Below are positions 51,521 to 61,040 of a stretch of 64,000 nucleotides of DNA, one piece after another. Made by a program: the position numbers and the translations under genes. A model generated the notes under the pieces. That model saw only the letters and a list, made by a program, of their open reading frames with translations, did not search any database and was not told where the DNA came from. The stretch's first letter is position 1; every line of letters begins with the position of its first letter. Source of the DNA: DATFVA01 sp963811905. GTDB lineage: Bacteria; Bacteroidota; Ignavibacteria; Ignavibacteriales; Ignavibacteriaceae. The stretch is from positions 263,437 through 327,436 of the forward strand of contig CAWETK010000009.1 in assembly GCA_963811905.1 (NCBI GenBank). Reading direction: 5' to 3'.

Positions 51521-52486
51521 ATGAACCACAAAAAATATAAGACCCTGATTGATGAATACTTCTTTGGAGAAATAAATAGCAGGGAAAAGATAGAACTTGA
51601 AGAACATCTGAAAAATTGTGAACTATGCCGTTCGGAATTTAATTCGGCTAAAGTTCTGAAGGATTCATTACTTAAAAATGAGCTGCCTGAACCGGATGAA
51701 AATCTTCTGTCCCTGGCCAGGAGCGAATTAAGATCCAGCCTGAGAAATGAGAGAAAAAGAACCGGGATATGGGAGAAAATAACACGCAGCATAACGACGC
51801 CATTATTTTTAACACCTCAATTAGTCGGTGCTGCTTTTTCATTCCTGATAATCGGAATTGCTGCAGGATACTTCATTTTCAACTCAGCAGGTACTCTTCA
51901 TTATACAATGGAAACCCCTAAACAGGATAATACCAACGAACAGGTTATGCTTTCGGGTGATACCAGGATAAGTGATGTCAGGTTTATCAGTAAAAATGCA
52001 GCCGATGGAACAATCGACTTCACCTTTGATGCAATAAAGCCGATGCATATTACAGGAAAAATCAGTGATCCGCAGGTGCAGAATATTTTAACTTATTCAA
52101 TGCTTAATGGGGATAACCCCGGAACCAGGCTGAATACCATTAACCTGATTAACTCCAGCGACAAACAGCAGCCTGACCCTGAAATAAAAAATGCTCTGCT
52201 CTCTGTGGTTAAGTATGATAATAACCAGGGAGTAAGACTTGAAGCAATGAAGCTGCTTAAAAAATTCAGCTTCGATGACGAAGTAAAAAGTGCCATGCTG
52301 TACGTATTGCAGAATGATTCGTCTTCCGGGATGCGGATTGATGCAATGAATGCACTGGTACAGGCAAATAAAAAAGGGAGCACATTTAATAGTGAAGACC
52401 TTTCCGTCCTGAGACAGAAGGTGCAGCAGGACGATAATAATTATATTCGCTACCAGGCGAAAACAGTTCTTAAGGAGTATAAATAA
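51521..52486 (+). CDS. Zinc-finger anti-sigma factor with C-terminal HEAT-like repeats
   Basis: This 321-residue protein begins with an anti-sigma zinc-binding domain (YFFGEINSREKIELEEHLKNCELCRSEF, HxxxCxxC at about residues 28-35) that should bind the sigma factor in the cytoplasm. One transmembrane helix follows (LVGAAFSFLIIGIAAGYFIF, about 101-120). The exported part, after a less structured stretch, holds two to three HEAT-like helical repeats (NALLSVVKYDNNQGVRLEAMKLLKKF, SAMLYVLQNDSSSGMRIDAMNALVQA, VLRQKVQQDDNNYIRYQAKTVLKEY). HEAT repeats bind proteins or peptides, so they may sense an envelope signal or partner. The next gene starts two bases after its stop. Confidence 0.85.
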   Translation: MNHKKYKTLIDEYFFGEINSREKIELEEHLKNCELCRSEFNSAKVLKDSLLKNELPEPDENLLSLARSELRSSLRNERKRTGIWEKITRSITTPLFLTPQLVGAAFSFLIIGIAAGYFIFNSAGTLHYTMETPKQDNTNEQVMLSGDTRISDVRFISKNAADGTIDFTFDAIKPMHITGKISDPQVQNILTYSMLNGDNPGTRLNTINLINSSDKQQPDPEIKNALLSVVKYDNNQGVRLEAMKLLKKFSFDDEVKSAMLYVLQNDSSSGMRIDAMNALVQANKKGSTFNSEDLSVLRQKVQQDDNNYIRYQAKTVLKEYK

Positions 52487-52487
52487 A

Positions 52488-53603
52488 ATGAAAACGTATA
52501 GAAAAAAATTACTTATAATAATATTATTAGTACTGGCGGGAATCCTTACAGCCCATGCACAGCAAAAAGAGAAAACCTTCAATCTTGGCAAGAACGGAAA
52601 GATTGAGGTAAATATTGACTACGGTGATATACAGCTGGATACCTGGGGTAAAGACCAGGTCTCCGTAAAATATGAGGAAGATGACGACGAGGATCTTCCA
52701 TCATTCAGAATGGTTCAGAATGGAAATACGCTGACTATCACGTCAGGTGATTATTCAAGCGATAACCTTGTCATCACTGTTCCTTCATCAATAAATCTCG
52801 ATTTGAATACCAGCGGCGGAGAAATAAAGATAACCGGCGACATTAGCGGGAAAGTCGGATGTACAACTGCAGGCGGGGATATCGAAGCAAAAAATATTAA
52901 TGGTAATGCAGACTTAAATACAGCCGGCGGCCAAATAAACACCGGAAAAATTGACGGCGATGCGGAAATAAACAGCGGGGGAGGAGATCTTCAGATCGGG
53001 ACAATTACAGGAATTGCAGTCCTTAACACAGGCGGCGGCAACGTTAAGGTCAGCAGTGTAAGGAAAGACCTTAAGGTCAGGACCGGCGGCGGGAATGTGA
53101 ATTCGGGTGATGTAGGCGGCGTTTTCAGTGTTACCACAGGCGGGGGAGATGTCTATGTGCAATCGGTTTCATCATCGGCAAAAGTAACAACGGGCGGCGG
53201 CAACGTTTCTGTTGGGAGCGCCACCGGGAAAACAAGCGCTACAACAGGGGGCGGCAACCTGTCGTTCAAGAATATTAAGGGCGGCATTGAGTGCTACACC
53301 GGCAGCGGTGATGTATATGTAGAACTAACCCCTGATCCTAAAGTTAACAGCGAAATTAAATCCGGATCAGGAAGCGTTACCTTATATCTTCCGGAGAATG
53401 CTAAAGCTACAGTTGTGGCAAAAGTAAGAGGCTGGGATACGTGGGGGGAAGACAATACCAGTCCCATTACGTCCGACTTTAAAATTACCACGGAAGATAA
53501 AAGTCATAGTACAGTGAAGACTACTTATGTAATAAACGGCGGCGGGAGTACTATAGAAGTACAAACCACCTCAGGAGAAATCTATATCAAAAAGCAGAAA
53601 TGA
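52488..53603 (+). CDS. Exported DUF4097-type beta-helix protein
   Basis: The 371-residue protein has a signal peptide (YRKKLLIIILLVLAGILTAHAQ). From about residue 40 it carries the DUF4097/putative adhesin pattern: a chain of short beta-turn units with TGGGN/D signatures (TTAGGDIEAKNI, NTAGGQINTGKI, NSGGGDLQIGTI, NTGGGNVKVSSV, TGGGNVNSGDV, TTGGGDVYVQSV and others) at about 17-20-residue spacing. This should fold into a right-handed beta-helix in the periplasm or on the surface. The repeats are glycine-rich and similar at DNA level. It belongs to the sigma/anti-sigma operon. Function is unknown; similar proteins often accompany ECF systems. Confidence 0.88.
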   Translation: MKTYRKKLLIIILLVLAGILTAHAQQKEKTFNLGKNGKIEVNIDYGDIQLDTWGKDQVSVKYEEDDDEDLPSFRMVQNGNTLTITSGDYSSDNLVITVPSSINLDLNTSGGEIKITGDISGKVGCTTAGGDIEAKNINGNADLNTAGGQINTGKIDGDAEINSGGGDLQIGTITGIAVLNTGGGNVKVSSVRKDLKVRTGGGNVNSGDVGGVFSVTTGGGDVYVQSVSSSAKVTTGGGNVSVGSATGKTSATTGGGNLSFKNIKGGIECYTGSGDVYVELTPDPKVNSEIKSGSGSVTLYLPENAKATVVAKVRGWDTWGEDNTSPITSDFKITTEDKSHSTVKTTYVINGGGSTIEVQTTSGEIYIKKQK

Positions 53604-53632
53604 TTATTGAATAAATTACGCGGAGTATGTAT

Positions 53633-56272
53633 ATGGCGGCAAAAATGATACTACTATGCTTTCTGGTCATAATGACGATAGGGATAACTAAAGGCGAAAA
53701 TAAACCTGAAGAACAAATAATGGCTGTGAAGGTTAATTCGGGTATAACAGTCGACGGATTACTTGATGAACCAGTATGGAAAAGTACAGATTTTGCAACA
53801 GGCTTTACACAGCTTGATCCTGAAGAGGGAAAGGCTGCCAGTCAAAAGACAAAAGTTTACATAGCTTACGATGATAAGGCATTATATATCGGCGCGAGGA
53901 TGTATGATTCGGCACCCGATTCTATTTATGCAAATCTTGTCAGAAGAGATGAGGATGCTAATTCCGATCAGTTCACTGTCTACCTTGATTCCTATAACGA
54001 TAAAAGATCAGGAAACTACTTCGGCATTACTGCGGCAGGAACTCTTAAAGATGGCGTGCTTTATAATGATGAATGGGATGACTATACCTGGGACGGTGTA
54101 TGGCAAGGTAAAGTTCAGATTGATAAAGAAGGGTGGACGGCAGAAATGAAGATCCCTTTCTCCCAGTTAAAGTTTAAATCGACAGATATCCAGACATGGG
54201 GAATAGATTTCAAACGCGACATAGCGAGAAGGCATGAGAGAGACTACCTGGTGTATATTCCAAAGAATGAAAGCGGTTTTGTTTCGCGCTTTGCCAACCT
54301 TCAGGGAATCAGAGATATCAAACCCTCAAATCAACTGGAAATACTTCCGTATGTAACTTCAAAAGCTTCTTTTACCGGACATTCATCCAATGATCCCTTT
54401 AATGACGGTTCGCAGTATTCTGCAGGTTTAGGCGCCGATCTGAAATACGGTATAGGTTCAAACCTTACTCTTAATGCTTCTATTAATCCTGACTTCGGGC
54501 AGGTAGAAATAGATCCTGCAGTGATAAATCTCAGCGATGTTGAAACTTTCTTCGATGAAAAGAGACCTTTCTTTATCGAAGGATCAAATATTTTTACTTT
54601 CGGTCAGGGAGGTTCAAGAAGCAACTGGGGCTTCAACTGGGGAAGTCCTGATTTTTTCTACAGCAGAAGGATAGGACGTTCACCCCAGGCAAGTATCCCC
54701 GATGCAGATTTTACAAGTGTTCCTGATGGAACCCATATTATTGGTGCGGCCAAGCTAACTGGCAAAATCGATGGCGATATAAATATGGGAGTAATCCAGG
54801 CTGTAACCCAGAGAGAATATGCTGATCTTTCAACCGGCGGGGTAAGATCCGGTGCAGAGATTGAACCGCTATCGTACTATGGAGTGTTCCGTGCGCAAAA
54901 AGAAATAAATGAGGGAGAACAGGGACTGGGATTTATTTCAACGATCACCGAAAGGTTCTTTAAAGACAACAGACTGAAGGATGAGATAAATAGTCACGCT
55001 TATGCCGGCGGAATTGATGGATGGACATTTCTTGACGGAAACAAAGAGTGGGTTTTAACCGGGTGGGGAGGTATGAGCTATGTAAGCGGAACACAGCAGC
55101 GGATCCTCGATCTTCAGCAGAACTCGCAGCATTACTTCCAAAGACCCGATTCAAAGATCCTTAAACTTGATAGTTCGGCAACTTCACTCTCAGGCTATGC
55201 AGGACGCCTTGCACTAAATAAACAGAAAGGCAACATTTTCCTTAATACCGCACTTGGTATTATCTCACCCGGTTTCGATGTTAATGATCTGGGCTTTCTC
55301 TGGAGAACAAATATGCTTAACTACCATTTTGTCAGCGGTTATAACTGGAACGAACCTACAAGCTGGTTCAGAAATCTTCAGCTTGGCGGCGCTCTTTTCA
55401 GAACCTACAATTTTGACGGACAAATAAACTGGCAGGGATTCTATGCTCTCGCTAATATGACAACCTTGAATTATTTTGATATCAGTATGGATGGCGCCTA
55501 TAACCCGCGGACAATAAATGACCGGGGTACCCGAGGCGGTCCTGTTATGCTTAACCTACCCGGATACCAGTTCGATATTTTTGCCAATACTGATACAAGG
55601 AAAAATATTGTTTTCAATGCCGGCTACAATTCATATATTCAGGAGAATCACAGTAAAAACTGGGGAGTGAGTGTAGGAGTGGATTACAGACCATCGACAA
55701 ATGTGCTTATTAGTTTTAGTCCTTCTTACAGCAAAAACATTGATAACTCACAATACATAAATACCTTTGATGATCCGCTGGCTTCGGAAACTTATGGTAA
55801 AAGATATGTCTTCGGTGAACTTGACCAGAACACCGTTTCAGCGGGAATAAGACTCAACTGGACATTCACACCGAACCTCAGTCTGCAGTTCTATGCCCAG
55901 CCCCTTATATCAACAGGGAAGTATGCCCGTTACAAAGAGCTGGCAGAACCGGGAACATATGATTTTAATGTATACGGGGAGAACGGTTCTACATACAACA
56001 CGCAAACACATATAGCCGATCCTGACGGCAGCGGACCTGCTCAACAGGTTGATCTTGGAGAAAATGATTTCAGGTTTGTTTCACTGAGAGGCAATGCAGT
56101 ACTTAGATGGGAATATCTTCCCGGCTCGGTTGTTTACTTTGTATGGACTCAGACGAGAAGCGAATCGTACTCTGATCCGGAGTTTCAGTTTAAGAGGGCT
56201 ATAACAAGCCTGACCGATCTTCACCCCGATAATATTTTCTTAATTAAAATGACCTACTGGCTGAATATGTAA
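53633..56272 (+). CDS. DUF5916 protein: CBM9-like domain plus outer membrane beta-barrel
   Basis: From the ATG at 53633 (GGAG seven bases upstream; an earlier ATG at 53627 is too close to it) the product is 879 residues. A signal peptide is followed by a CBM9-like sandwich (VNSGITVDGLLDEPVWKSTDFATGFTQLDPEEG, then TKVYIAYDDKALYIGARMYDS and WTAEMKIPFSQLKF). The DUF5916 region then carries the signature NPDFGQVEIDPAVINLSDVETFFDEKRPFFIEG, and the long remainder has alternating aromatic/polar strands typical of a beta-barrel. It ends with an aromatic-rich strand (MTYWLNM). An outer membrane protein involved in carbohydrate or envelope handling is likely, but the function is unassigned. It is last in the ECF operon. 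Confidence 0.9.
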   Translation: MAAKMILLCFLVIMTIGITKGENKPEEQIMAVKVNSGITVDGLLDEPVWKSTDFATGFTQLDPEEGKAASQKTKVYIAYDDKALYIGARMYDSAPDSIYANLVRRDEDANSDQFTVYLDSYNDKRSGNYFGITAAGTLKDGVLYNDEWDDYTWDGVWQGKVQIDKEGWTAEMKIPFSQLKFKSTDIQTWGIDFKRDIARRHERDYLVYIPKNESGFVSRFANLQGIRDIKPSNQLEILPYVTSKASFTGHSSNDPFNDGSQYSAGLGADLKYGIGSNLTLNASINPDFGQVEIDPAVINLSDVETFFDEKRPFFIEGSNIFTFGQGGSRSNWGFNWGSPDFFYSRRIGRSPQASIPDADFTSVPDGTHIIGAAKLTGKIDGDINMGVIQAVTQREYADLSTGGVRSGAEIEPLSYYGVFRAQKEINEGEQGLGFISTITERFFKDNRLKDEINSHAYAGGIDGWTFLDGNKEWVLTGWGGMSYVSGTQQRILDLQQNSQHYFQRPDSKILKLDSSATSLSGYAGRLALNKQKGNIFLNTALGIISPGFDVNDLGFLWRTNMLNYHFVSGYNWNEPTSWFRNLQLGGALFRTYNFDGQINWQGFYALANMTTLNYFDISMDGAYNPRTINDRGTRGGPVMLNLPGYQFDIFANTDTRKNIVFNAGYNSYIQENHSKNWGVSVGVDYRPSTNVLISFSPSYSKNIDNSQYINTFDDPLASETYGKRYVFGELDQNTVSAGIRLNWTFTPNLSLQFYAQPLISTGKYARYKELAEPGTYDFNVYGENGSTYNTQTHIADPDGSGPAQQVDLGENDFRFVSLRGNAVLRWEYLPGSVVYFVWTQTRSESYSDPEFQFKRAITSLTDLHPDNIFLIKMTYWLNM

Positions 56273-56330
56273 GCACAAATATTAACTTAGTGACACAAAG
56301 AAAATAACCCGAGAAACCTTTTTACTATAC

Positions 56331-56435
56331 TGGTGGCCTCGATATCCCGCGGAGCAGGGATTTCGTCCCAGCTAACACTGGACTCAACATCCCGCCCCAA
56401 AAGATCTAAAGCAAGGGCGGGACACTCGGCCACCA
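56331..56435 (-). repeat. Multi-stem palindromic intergenic element, second copy
   Basis: TGGTGGCC (56331-56338) pairs with GGCCACCA (56428-56435). Inside, CCCGCCC (56391-56397) pairs with GGGCGGG (56415-56421), and GGGA (56357-56360) with TCCC (56366-56369). Read on the reverse strand the order is the same as in 49860-49949: outer arm, TCCCGCCC hairpin, second hairpin, then TATCGAGG and CCACC. The outer stem differs by one base pair on both arms. Sequence from 56436 to 56855 shows no further gene; an open frame through the element is an artefact of the repeat. Confidence 0.75.
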
Positions 56436-56855
56436 TGCACGTCACAAAACTTTACTCAAAGCAAAAGGCAGGCTTCGACATCCGTCAGAGCAGTCCCCGC
56501 TACAGAAAATCAAAATTTGAGCGGAGTTTCGAAGACTCAAGATTTCGCCACGACATAAAATTTTGTAAACAGGTCGGGACAAGGGTTTGTACCGGGATTG
56601 TTAGCTTTAAAGAAACCTGGGTAATAAGGGTCTAAAGGAGGAGAATGAAGAAATTGAATATGCTATACACAAATGTTTATTGAACCTGACCGATCTAAAA
56701 AGGTAAAGGCTTAGGGTAAACTTCCTTGTTGTTTGTGTGAATTTAGTAAAAATGAGCTAATAAGGTTAGGATTCTTTTTGAGCAGATTGAGTTACTAAGG
56801 TCAATCCAAAGAATAAGGTTCTTAAATATGTCGATTTACTTACTGGCGTTCTGAA

Positions 56856-56883
56856 CAAGCGAAACAGCGTTTCGCTTTACAGG
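56856..56883 (-). repeat. Palindromic intergenic repeat, partner of 9882-9909
   Basis: GCGAAAC (56859-56865) pairs with GTTTCGC (56869-56875). On the reverse strand it reads CCTGTAAAGCGAAACGCTG, against CCTGTAAAGCGAATCGCTG at 9882: the A/T exchange is matched on the other arm. It lies in the gap before the DUF1801 gene. Confidence 0.65.
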
Positions 56884-56955
56884 CTCCCAACTCTCGTTAT
56901 CGCCAGCAAAAACCTGAAAGAGCGATTAAGCGACAGCACGACCCGCTTTACCGGA

Positions 56956-57339
56956 TTATTTTCTTTTCGATATAGATTTATCCATATTCTCATCCAGGCG
57001 GAACTTAACTATTTTAATTAGCAATCTTTTTGGGAGAGGTTTATCCAGGGGAAGCTGAATTGTACCTTTTGAAGTTTTATAAGATTTCAATTCATCCTTA
57101 AATACTTCATTTACAACTTTGTTGCCTGGATAAAATCCGATATGAGATTTATGCGCCATAAAGTAAACCAGCATACCATGATACCTGTAAGCAGGCATAT
57201 TATAACTGATTACTTCCTCCGCATCGGGGGCCGCTTCCCTGATAATCCCGCGTAACTCCTTCAGCAGTATTTTCTTCTTTCCGTCCAGAGAAGAAAAGTA
57301 TTCATCTACCGTTTTAAACTTCTGAGATGTCATCGCCAT
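56956..57339 (-). CDS. DUF1801 (YdhG-like) protein
   Basis: From the ATG at 57339, preceded by AGGT at six bases, the product is 127 residues. Upstream in-frame codons to 57402 do not resemble the family. The sequence FKTVDEYFSSLDGKKKILLKELRGIIREAAPDAEEVISYNMPAYRYHGMLVYFMAHKSHIGFYP is diagnostic for DUF1801, a small cytoplasmic fold related to Bacillus iron chaperone Fra/YdhG. Its biochemical role is not established. It stands alone between repeat-rich DNA and the lipoprotein gene. Confidence 0.9.
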   Translation of the reverse strand: MAMTSQKFKTVDEYFSSLDGKKKILLKELRGIIREAAPDAEEVISYNMPAYRYHGMLVYFMAHKSHIGFYPGNKVVNEVFKDELKSYKTSKGTIQLPLDKPLPKRLLIKIVKFRLDENMDKSISKRK

Positions 57340-57459
57340 AAAAATACCTGCTATTAGTTGTTCTCTGTACGCAAAATAAGATTTTGAACGGAACACAAGC
57401 AAGACTAACTTTCAATAAACTTTATTAACCTGGATGGGAGGAGGATCCGGTTTGAAAAA

Positions 57460-57491
57460 GAAAAAAGCCGGAGATATGTAGCATCTCCGAC
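57460..57491 (-). terminator. Intrinsic terminator of the beta-propeller lipoprotein gene
   Basis: On the reverse strand GTCGGAGAT and ATCTCCGGC (57483-57491 and 57467-57475) form a 9-bp stem with one T-G wobble and a 7-nt loop, followed by six Ts. It begins about 35 bp past the stop at 57526. Confidence 0.85.
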
Positions 57492-57525
57492 TTTATAAAA
57501 ATTGATCATTCAACGCAATTTGAAA

Positions 57526-58623
57526 TTATTGTGCATAGCCGAGGCCGAAGGGATTCAGCCCTACTGTTATTTCACCAAGGTACATTGGAACAGGATGACG
57601 ACTGGAAATTTCATAAACAGTCACCTTATCCGATGCTGCGCCGGAATGAGTCAGGTATAACTTCTTTGAATTTGTCGGGAATGCAATATTATGCGGAGTC
57701 GGATACGGAGTGTCTGAGGATCCTATTACCTGGTTATTGCCCGTGTTAATGGCGTATAATCCTTCGGATCCGCCGCCTGAAATATTAGTGGTATAAAAAA
57801 CCTTTCCGTTAGTAATCATACCTGCACCATGAGCTCCCGGAATGGGAATAGTTTCTATCAGGTCCATACTAAAACGGTTCAGGACATAAACTGCGTCATT
57901 GTTCTGACATGGAACATATAATTCCCGGTTACGCGGTGTTAAAGATAAATGTGCATCTTTACCTACTGCAGCTCTTCCTGTTTCTTCGAAAGTCCTTGTG
58001 TTGAACTGCACTACGTAATCATTGTCGCCAGAAACTCCTATTACCGTGATATATGCAAGTTTTCCGGCAGGACCAAGGATGACATCGTGAGGTTTTCCTC
58101 CCATTGAGACAAGATCAGCAGGTGTAGGAACAGTGGTAATAACCTGCAGGGTATGCAGATCAACAACCGAAGAAGTATTATCAATATCGTTATTTACCCA
58201 TAGCTGACGACCCTGAGGATCTGCCCACATATGAAACACACCATGTCCAACAGGGATAGTGGTTTCAACACTGAAATCTGAAACTCTGAAGACAACAACC
58301 CGGTCATTTGCACGGTCGCCCACAAAAACTCTTTGTCCCTGGCCGACAAAAACAACATACATGGGTTCAGGTGTGTTGGGACCGGCTGGCAGATCAAAAG
58401 TTCCGCTGACTTCGTCCGTGTTAGTATTTATTACAGATATACTGCCGGAACCCCTGTTCGCAATAACGATGCTGCCTGAATTTCCCGGCGGATAACCTGC
58501 CCTTTCTAATGTCTGCTGGTCAACTGACGCAGGATTTTCAAAAGGCGTTTTGGTCTCCGTACAGCCGGTTATCAGCAGAAATACGGGTAAAGAGAACAAT
58601 ATCAGGGCAAAAAATCTTTTCAT
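57526..58623 (-). CDS. Lipoprotein with YncE-like seven-bladed beta-propeller
   Basis: The 365-residue protein has a lipoprotein signal peptide with lipobox LITGC (C21), so it is lipid-anchored. The mature part consists of YncE/40-residue beta-propeller repeats (GSIVIANRGSGSISVINTNTDEV, RVFVGDRANDRVVVFRVSDFSVETTIPVGHG, QLWVNNDIDNTSSVVDLHTLQV, ELYVPCQNNDAVYVLNRFSMDLIETIPIPGAHGAG). Such proteins bind ligands or partners in the periplasm; some bind metals or cytochromes, but no haem motif is present here. It is monocistronic, with a strong terminator, and divergent from the YitT gene. Confidence 0.87.
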   Translation of the reverse strand: MKRFFALILFSLPVFLLITGCTETKTPFENPASVDQQTLERAGYPPGNSGSIVIANRGSGSISVINTNTDEVSGTFDLPAGPNTPEPMYVVFVGQGQRVFVGDRANDRVVVFRVSDFSVETTIPVGHGVFHMWADPQGRQLWVNNDIDNTSSVVDLHTLQVITTVPTPADLVSMGGKPHDVILGPAGKLAYITVIGVSGDNDYVVQFNTRTFEETGRAAVGKDAHLSLTPRNRELYVPCQNNDAVYVLNRFSMDLIETIPIPGAHGAGMITNGKVFYTTNISGGGSEGLYAINTGNNQVIGSSDTPYPTPHNIAFPTNSKKLYLTHSGAASDKVTVYEISSRHPVPMYLGEITVGLNPFGLGYAQ

Positions 58624-58864
58624 TTTATGCCTCCTTATATTTGTTATAATTATTGAATTAATGAGTTGGCGGGTTCAAGATAGGTTTTAGTTATAACCGA
58701 ATTATAACGGAATCATTGAGAAAGAATTGTCTATAGTATTTGTGATATTTTACATAATCGTCTATAATTATATCTGAATTATTTCGGGATGCACTTAAGT
58801 ATATGCTTCCCGGATGATTCATTACTTCATATATTTGCTGTTCAAATTTAATCTGGTGACGATA

Positions 58865-59800
58865 ATGAGTGAGAGACATTCTTTGAGACAAGCCTTTATA
58901 GATTATACTGCTATTACTATCGGGGCAGCGCTTATGTCAATAGGCATCGGGGTTTTCCTTGTTGACGCAAGGGTTGTGCCCGGAGGAGTAAGCGGACTTG
59001 CAATGGCAGTATATTATTTGTCTAATAATGCAATTCCTATCGGGCTGACAATCTGGGTTTTTAACGTTCCGCTTTTTATCTGGGGATTTGTTTCACTGGG
59101 TAAAAGATTCGGGATACGGACATTTGTGGGGTTTACACTCAGCTCTTTTTTTATTGATTTTTTCAGAGGAGATATTCCCTGGTTCGGTTACATACGTCTT
59201 CAGGATACACAGACAATTAAAGATCTTCTTCATAATGATTTTCTTTTCCTTGTGCTTGTCGGGGCTGTGCTTCTCGGTGTTGGGCTGGGTATAATATTCA
59301 AGTTCAAGGGAACAACTGCAGGTTCCGACATTGTTGCAGCTATAATGCAGAAAAAGTTCGGTATAAAACCGGGAATGGCTATAATGATAATTGATTTCGT
59401 TGTTATCACACTGGCGGGTTTTATAATTGAATTTAAACATCTTTCTCCTGACCGTCCTGCTTTTGCCCTGACTCTCTATGCATTCTTCCTGCTCTTTATC
59501 GCAGCCAGGATTATCGATGCTATTATTGACGGTTTCGATTATGCAAGAGCTGTGTATGTAATCTCTGATAAATATCCTGAAGTTGCCAGGGGGTTAATGG
59601 AGAAAACAAGCCGGGGTGCAACAGCTCTTAAATCGAGGGGGTTGTATAAAGACATTGAACGTGAGGTGATTGTTACAATAGTAACACTGAAGGAACTTGG
59701 GACAGTGACTGAACTTGTAAAGGAAATAGACCCTGATGCATTTATGATAATCAGCAATGTTCACGAGGTGAGGGGAGAAGGATTCCGAAGAAGAATATAG
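58865..59800 (+). CDS. YitT-family membrane protein with DUF2179 domain
   Basis: I choose the ATG at 58865 (SERHSLRQAFIDY...), giving 311 residues; an upstream in-frame ATG at 58814 adds a segment not seen in the family. Five or six transmembrane helices occupy residues 10-200, including the YitT signatures GVFLVDARVVPGGVSGLAMAVYYL and FKGTTAGSDIVAAIMQKKFGIKPG. The soluble C terminus is a DUF2179 domain (YVISDKYPEVARGLMEKTSRGATALKSRGLYKDIEREVIVTIV). YitT proteins are thought to be transporters but no substrate is firmly assigned. It is followed by a terminator that mainly serves the converging gene. Confidence 0.9.
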   Translation: MSERHSLRQAFIDYTAITIGAALMSIGIGVFLVDARVVPGGVSGLAMAVYYLSNNAIPIGLTIWVFNVPLFIWGFVSLGKRFGIRTFVGFTLSSFFIDFFRGDIPWFGYIRLQDTQTIKDLLHNDFLFLVLVGAVLLGVGLGIIFKFKGTTAGSDIVAAIMQKKFGIKPGMAIMIIDFVVITLAGFIIEFKHLSPDRPAFALTLYAFFLLFIAARIIDAIIDGFDYARAVYVISDKYPEVARGLMEKTSRGATALKSRGLYKDIEREVIVTIVTLKELGTVTELVKEIDPDAFMIISNVHEVRGEGFRRRI

Positions 59801-59853
59801 CCGGTTGAATGGAAACTGCTGACGGAAGCTTTATACGTCCGGGGAACTATGAA

Positions 59854-59880
59854 ATAAAAAGCCCGCTTAATCGCGGGCTT
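59854..59880 (-). terminator. Intrinsic terminator between convergent genes
   Basis: AAGCCCGC (59859-59866) pairs with GCGGGCTT (59873-59880) over six bases. On the reverse strand it is followed by a T-run, so it terminates the gene ending at 59910. It may also act on the forward YitT gene, although there the T-run is missing. Confidence 0.88.
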
Positions 59881-59909
59881 CAATTACAAAAGGTTTACTG
59901 AGTAAGGGA

Positions 59910-61040
59910 TTAATTTACCGTAACTTTCAGTATCTCTCCGAAACCTGGTATTGGAGGACCGAATCCTTTATTGGAAACGTACAGAGCACCGTCAGGACCC
60001 ATCGTCATACCTGTCGGGAAAAACAAGGTATCAACCAGGGTTTCCTGCTGTCCGGACGGCTGTATGCGTACAATCTTTCCGGTACCGGGAGTAGGGTCGC
60101 CGGGAGCTGTTGACATTTCGAGAGCATACATTCTATCCTGGCCGTCAAAAACAAGTCCTACCACCGTTGTAAGTCCGGTCTCCCTTTCCTGAATGTGTCC
60201 GCTTGGGGTAACTTTGAATATCTTTGAACTACCGGGTATAATAGGAAATGTATTAAGGTTGCCGAAATAGAAGTTTCCATGGTAAGCCAGCGCAGTCGGA
60301 ACAATGTGTCCCTGTGAAGCAGACACATCAATTACCCTGCTGATATTTCCGCTGGTTGTAACTTTTACAATTTCACCATGGTTTGGTTCAACTGCATAAA
60401 GATCGCCGCGGACGTTCAGCATGCTGTACCAGGTACCATCAGGTTCATAATCATCTTCTTCCGGATTTTTGACAGGATGATTAAGGGACCAGTCGCTAAG
60501 GTCGGCGATCAGATCCCAGGTACCATCGCTGTTTACTTTAATAATCCCATTAGGATCATTTATAAAACCATGCGAGCAGCCTGCTCCAGCAAGAAGTGCG
60601 TAAAGCGTATTGCCTACAAAAGCCACGTCGGCAACGCCGCTTACCAAATTATTTGATTGATCGCTGGTCTGATCAGAGGGGAGATTGTCAGCAACTATTG
60701 TAACATCTCCGGACGGACTGATTTTAGAAATGCTGGCTGTATAATCACCGGTATAAGGACCTACTGGTGCTATAACCGAATCGCATAATCCGGTGGTGGA
60801 ATACAGAGTTCCGCCCAAACCGCCTTCGGCTACATAAAGATATCCGTCGGGTCCGAATTTAAGTCCGCGAGGATTATTCAAGCCCGTAGCAAAAACCGAA
60901 ACACTCGCATTCGTACCATGTTTTTTCTGCAGCGTTTGAGAAGAAGAATCCGTTGCCATATCAGTTTTTTCGCTGCACGAATAAAATACGAAGATCGATA
61001 CTAAAATCAGGACTGAAATACCTATAAAATTCTTTTTCAT
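59910..61040 (-). CDS. ScyD/ScyE-family beta-propeller lipoprotein
   Basis: The 376-residue protein has a lipoprotein-type signal (lipobox VFYSC, C22). Its beta-propeller domain resembles ScyD/ScyE-family proteins: VFATGLNNPRGLKFGPDGYLYVAEGGLGGT, the CDSVIAPVGPYTGDYTASISKISPSGDVTIVADNLPS segment, GVADVAFVGNTLYALLAGAGCSHG and the closing TGMTMGPDGALYVSNKGFG. The family is named after proteins of cyanobacterial scytonemin clusters, but most members have unknown roles. It should be lipid-anchored on the periplasmic or outer face. It is monocistronic with a strong terminator. Confidence 0.87.
   Translation of the reverse strand: MKKNFIGISVLILVSIFVFYSCSEKTDMATDSSSQTLQKKHGTNASVSVFATGLNNPRGLKFGPDGYLYVAEGGLGGTLYSTTGLCDSVIAPVGPYTGDYTASISKISPSGDVTIVADNLPSDQTSDQSNNLVSGVADVAFVGNTLYALLAGAGCSHGFINDPNGIIKVNSDGTWDLIADLSDWSLNHPVKNPEEDDYEPDGTWYSMLNVRGDLYAVEPNHGEIVKVTTSGNISRVIDVSASQGHIVPTALAYHGNFYFGNLNTFPIIPGSSKIFKVTPSGHIQERETGLTTVVGLVFDGQDRMYALEMSTAPGDPTPGTGKIVRIQPSGQQETLVDTLFFPTGMTMGPDGALYVSNKGFGPPIPGFGEILKVTVN

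Noticed and set aside
56333..56635. Open frame of 100 codons between the DUF5916 and DUF1801 genes
   Set aside because: It runs through the large palindromic element, has no ribosome binding site and no family features; its product is low-complexity and basic.
58690..58708. GTTATAA/TTATAAC inverted repeat between divergent genes as an operator, with a similar 13-mer at 63029
   Set aside because: The second occurrence lies in the coding start of a small gene and lacks the second arm; AT-rich palindromes of this size are expected by chance.
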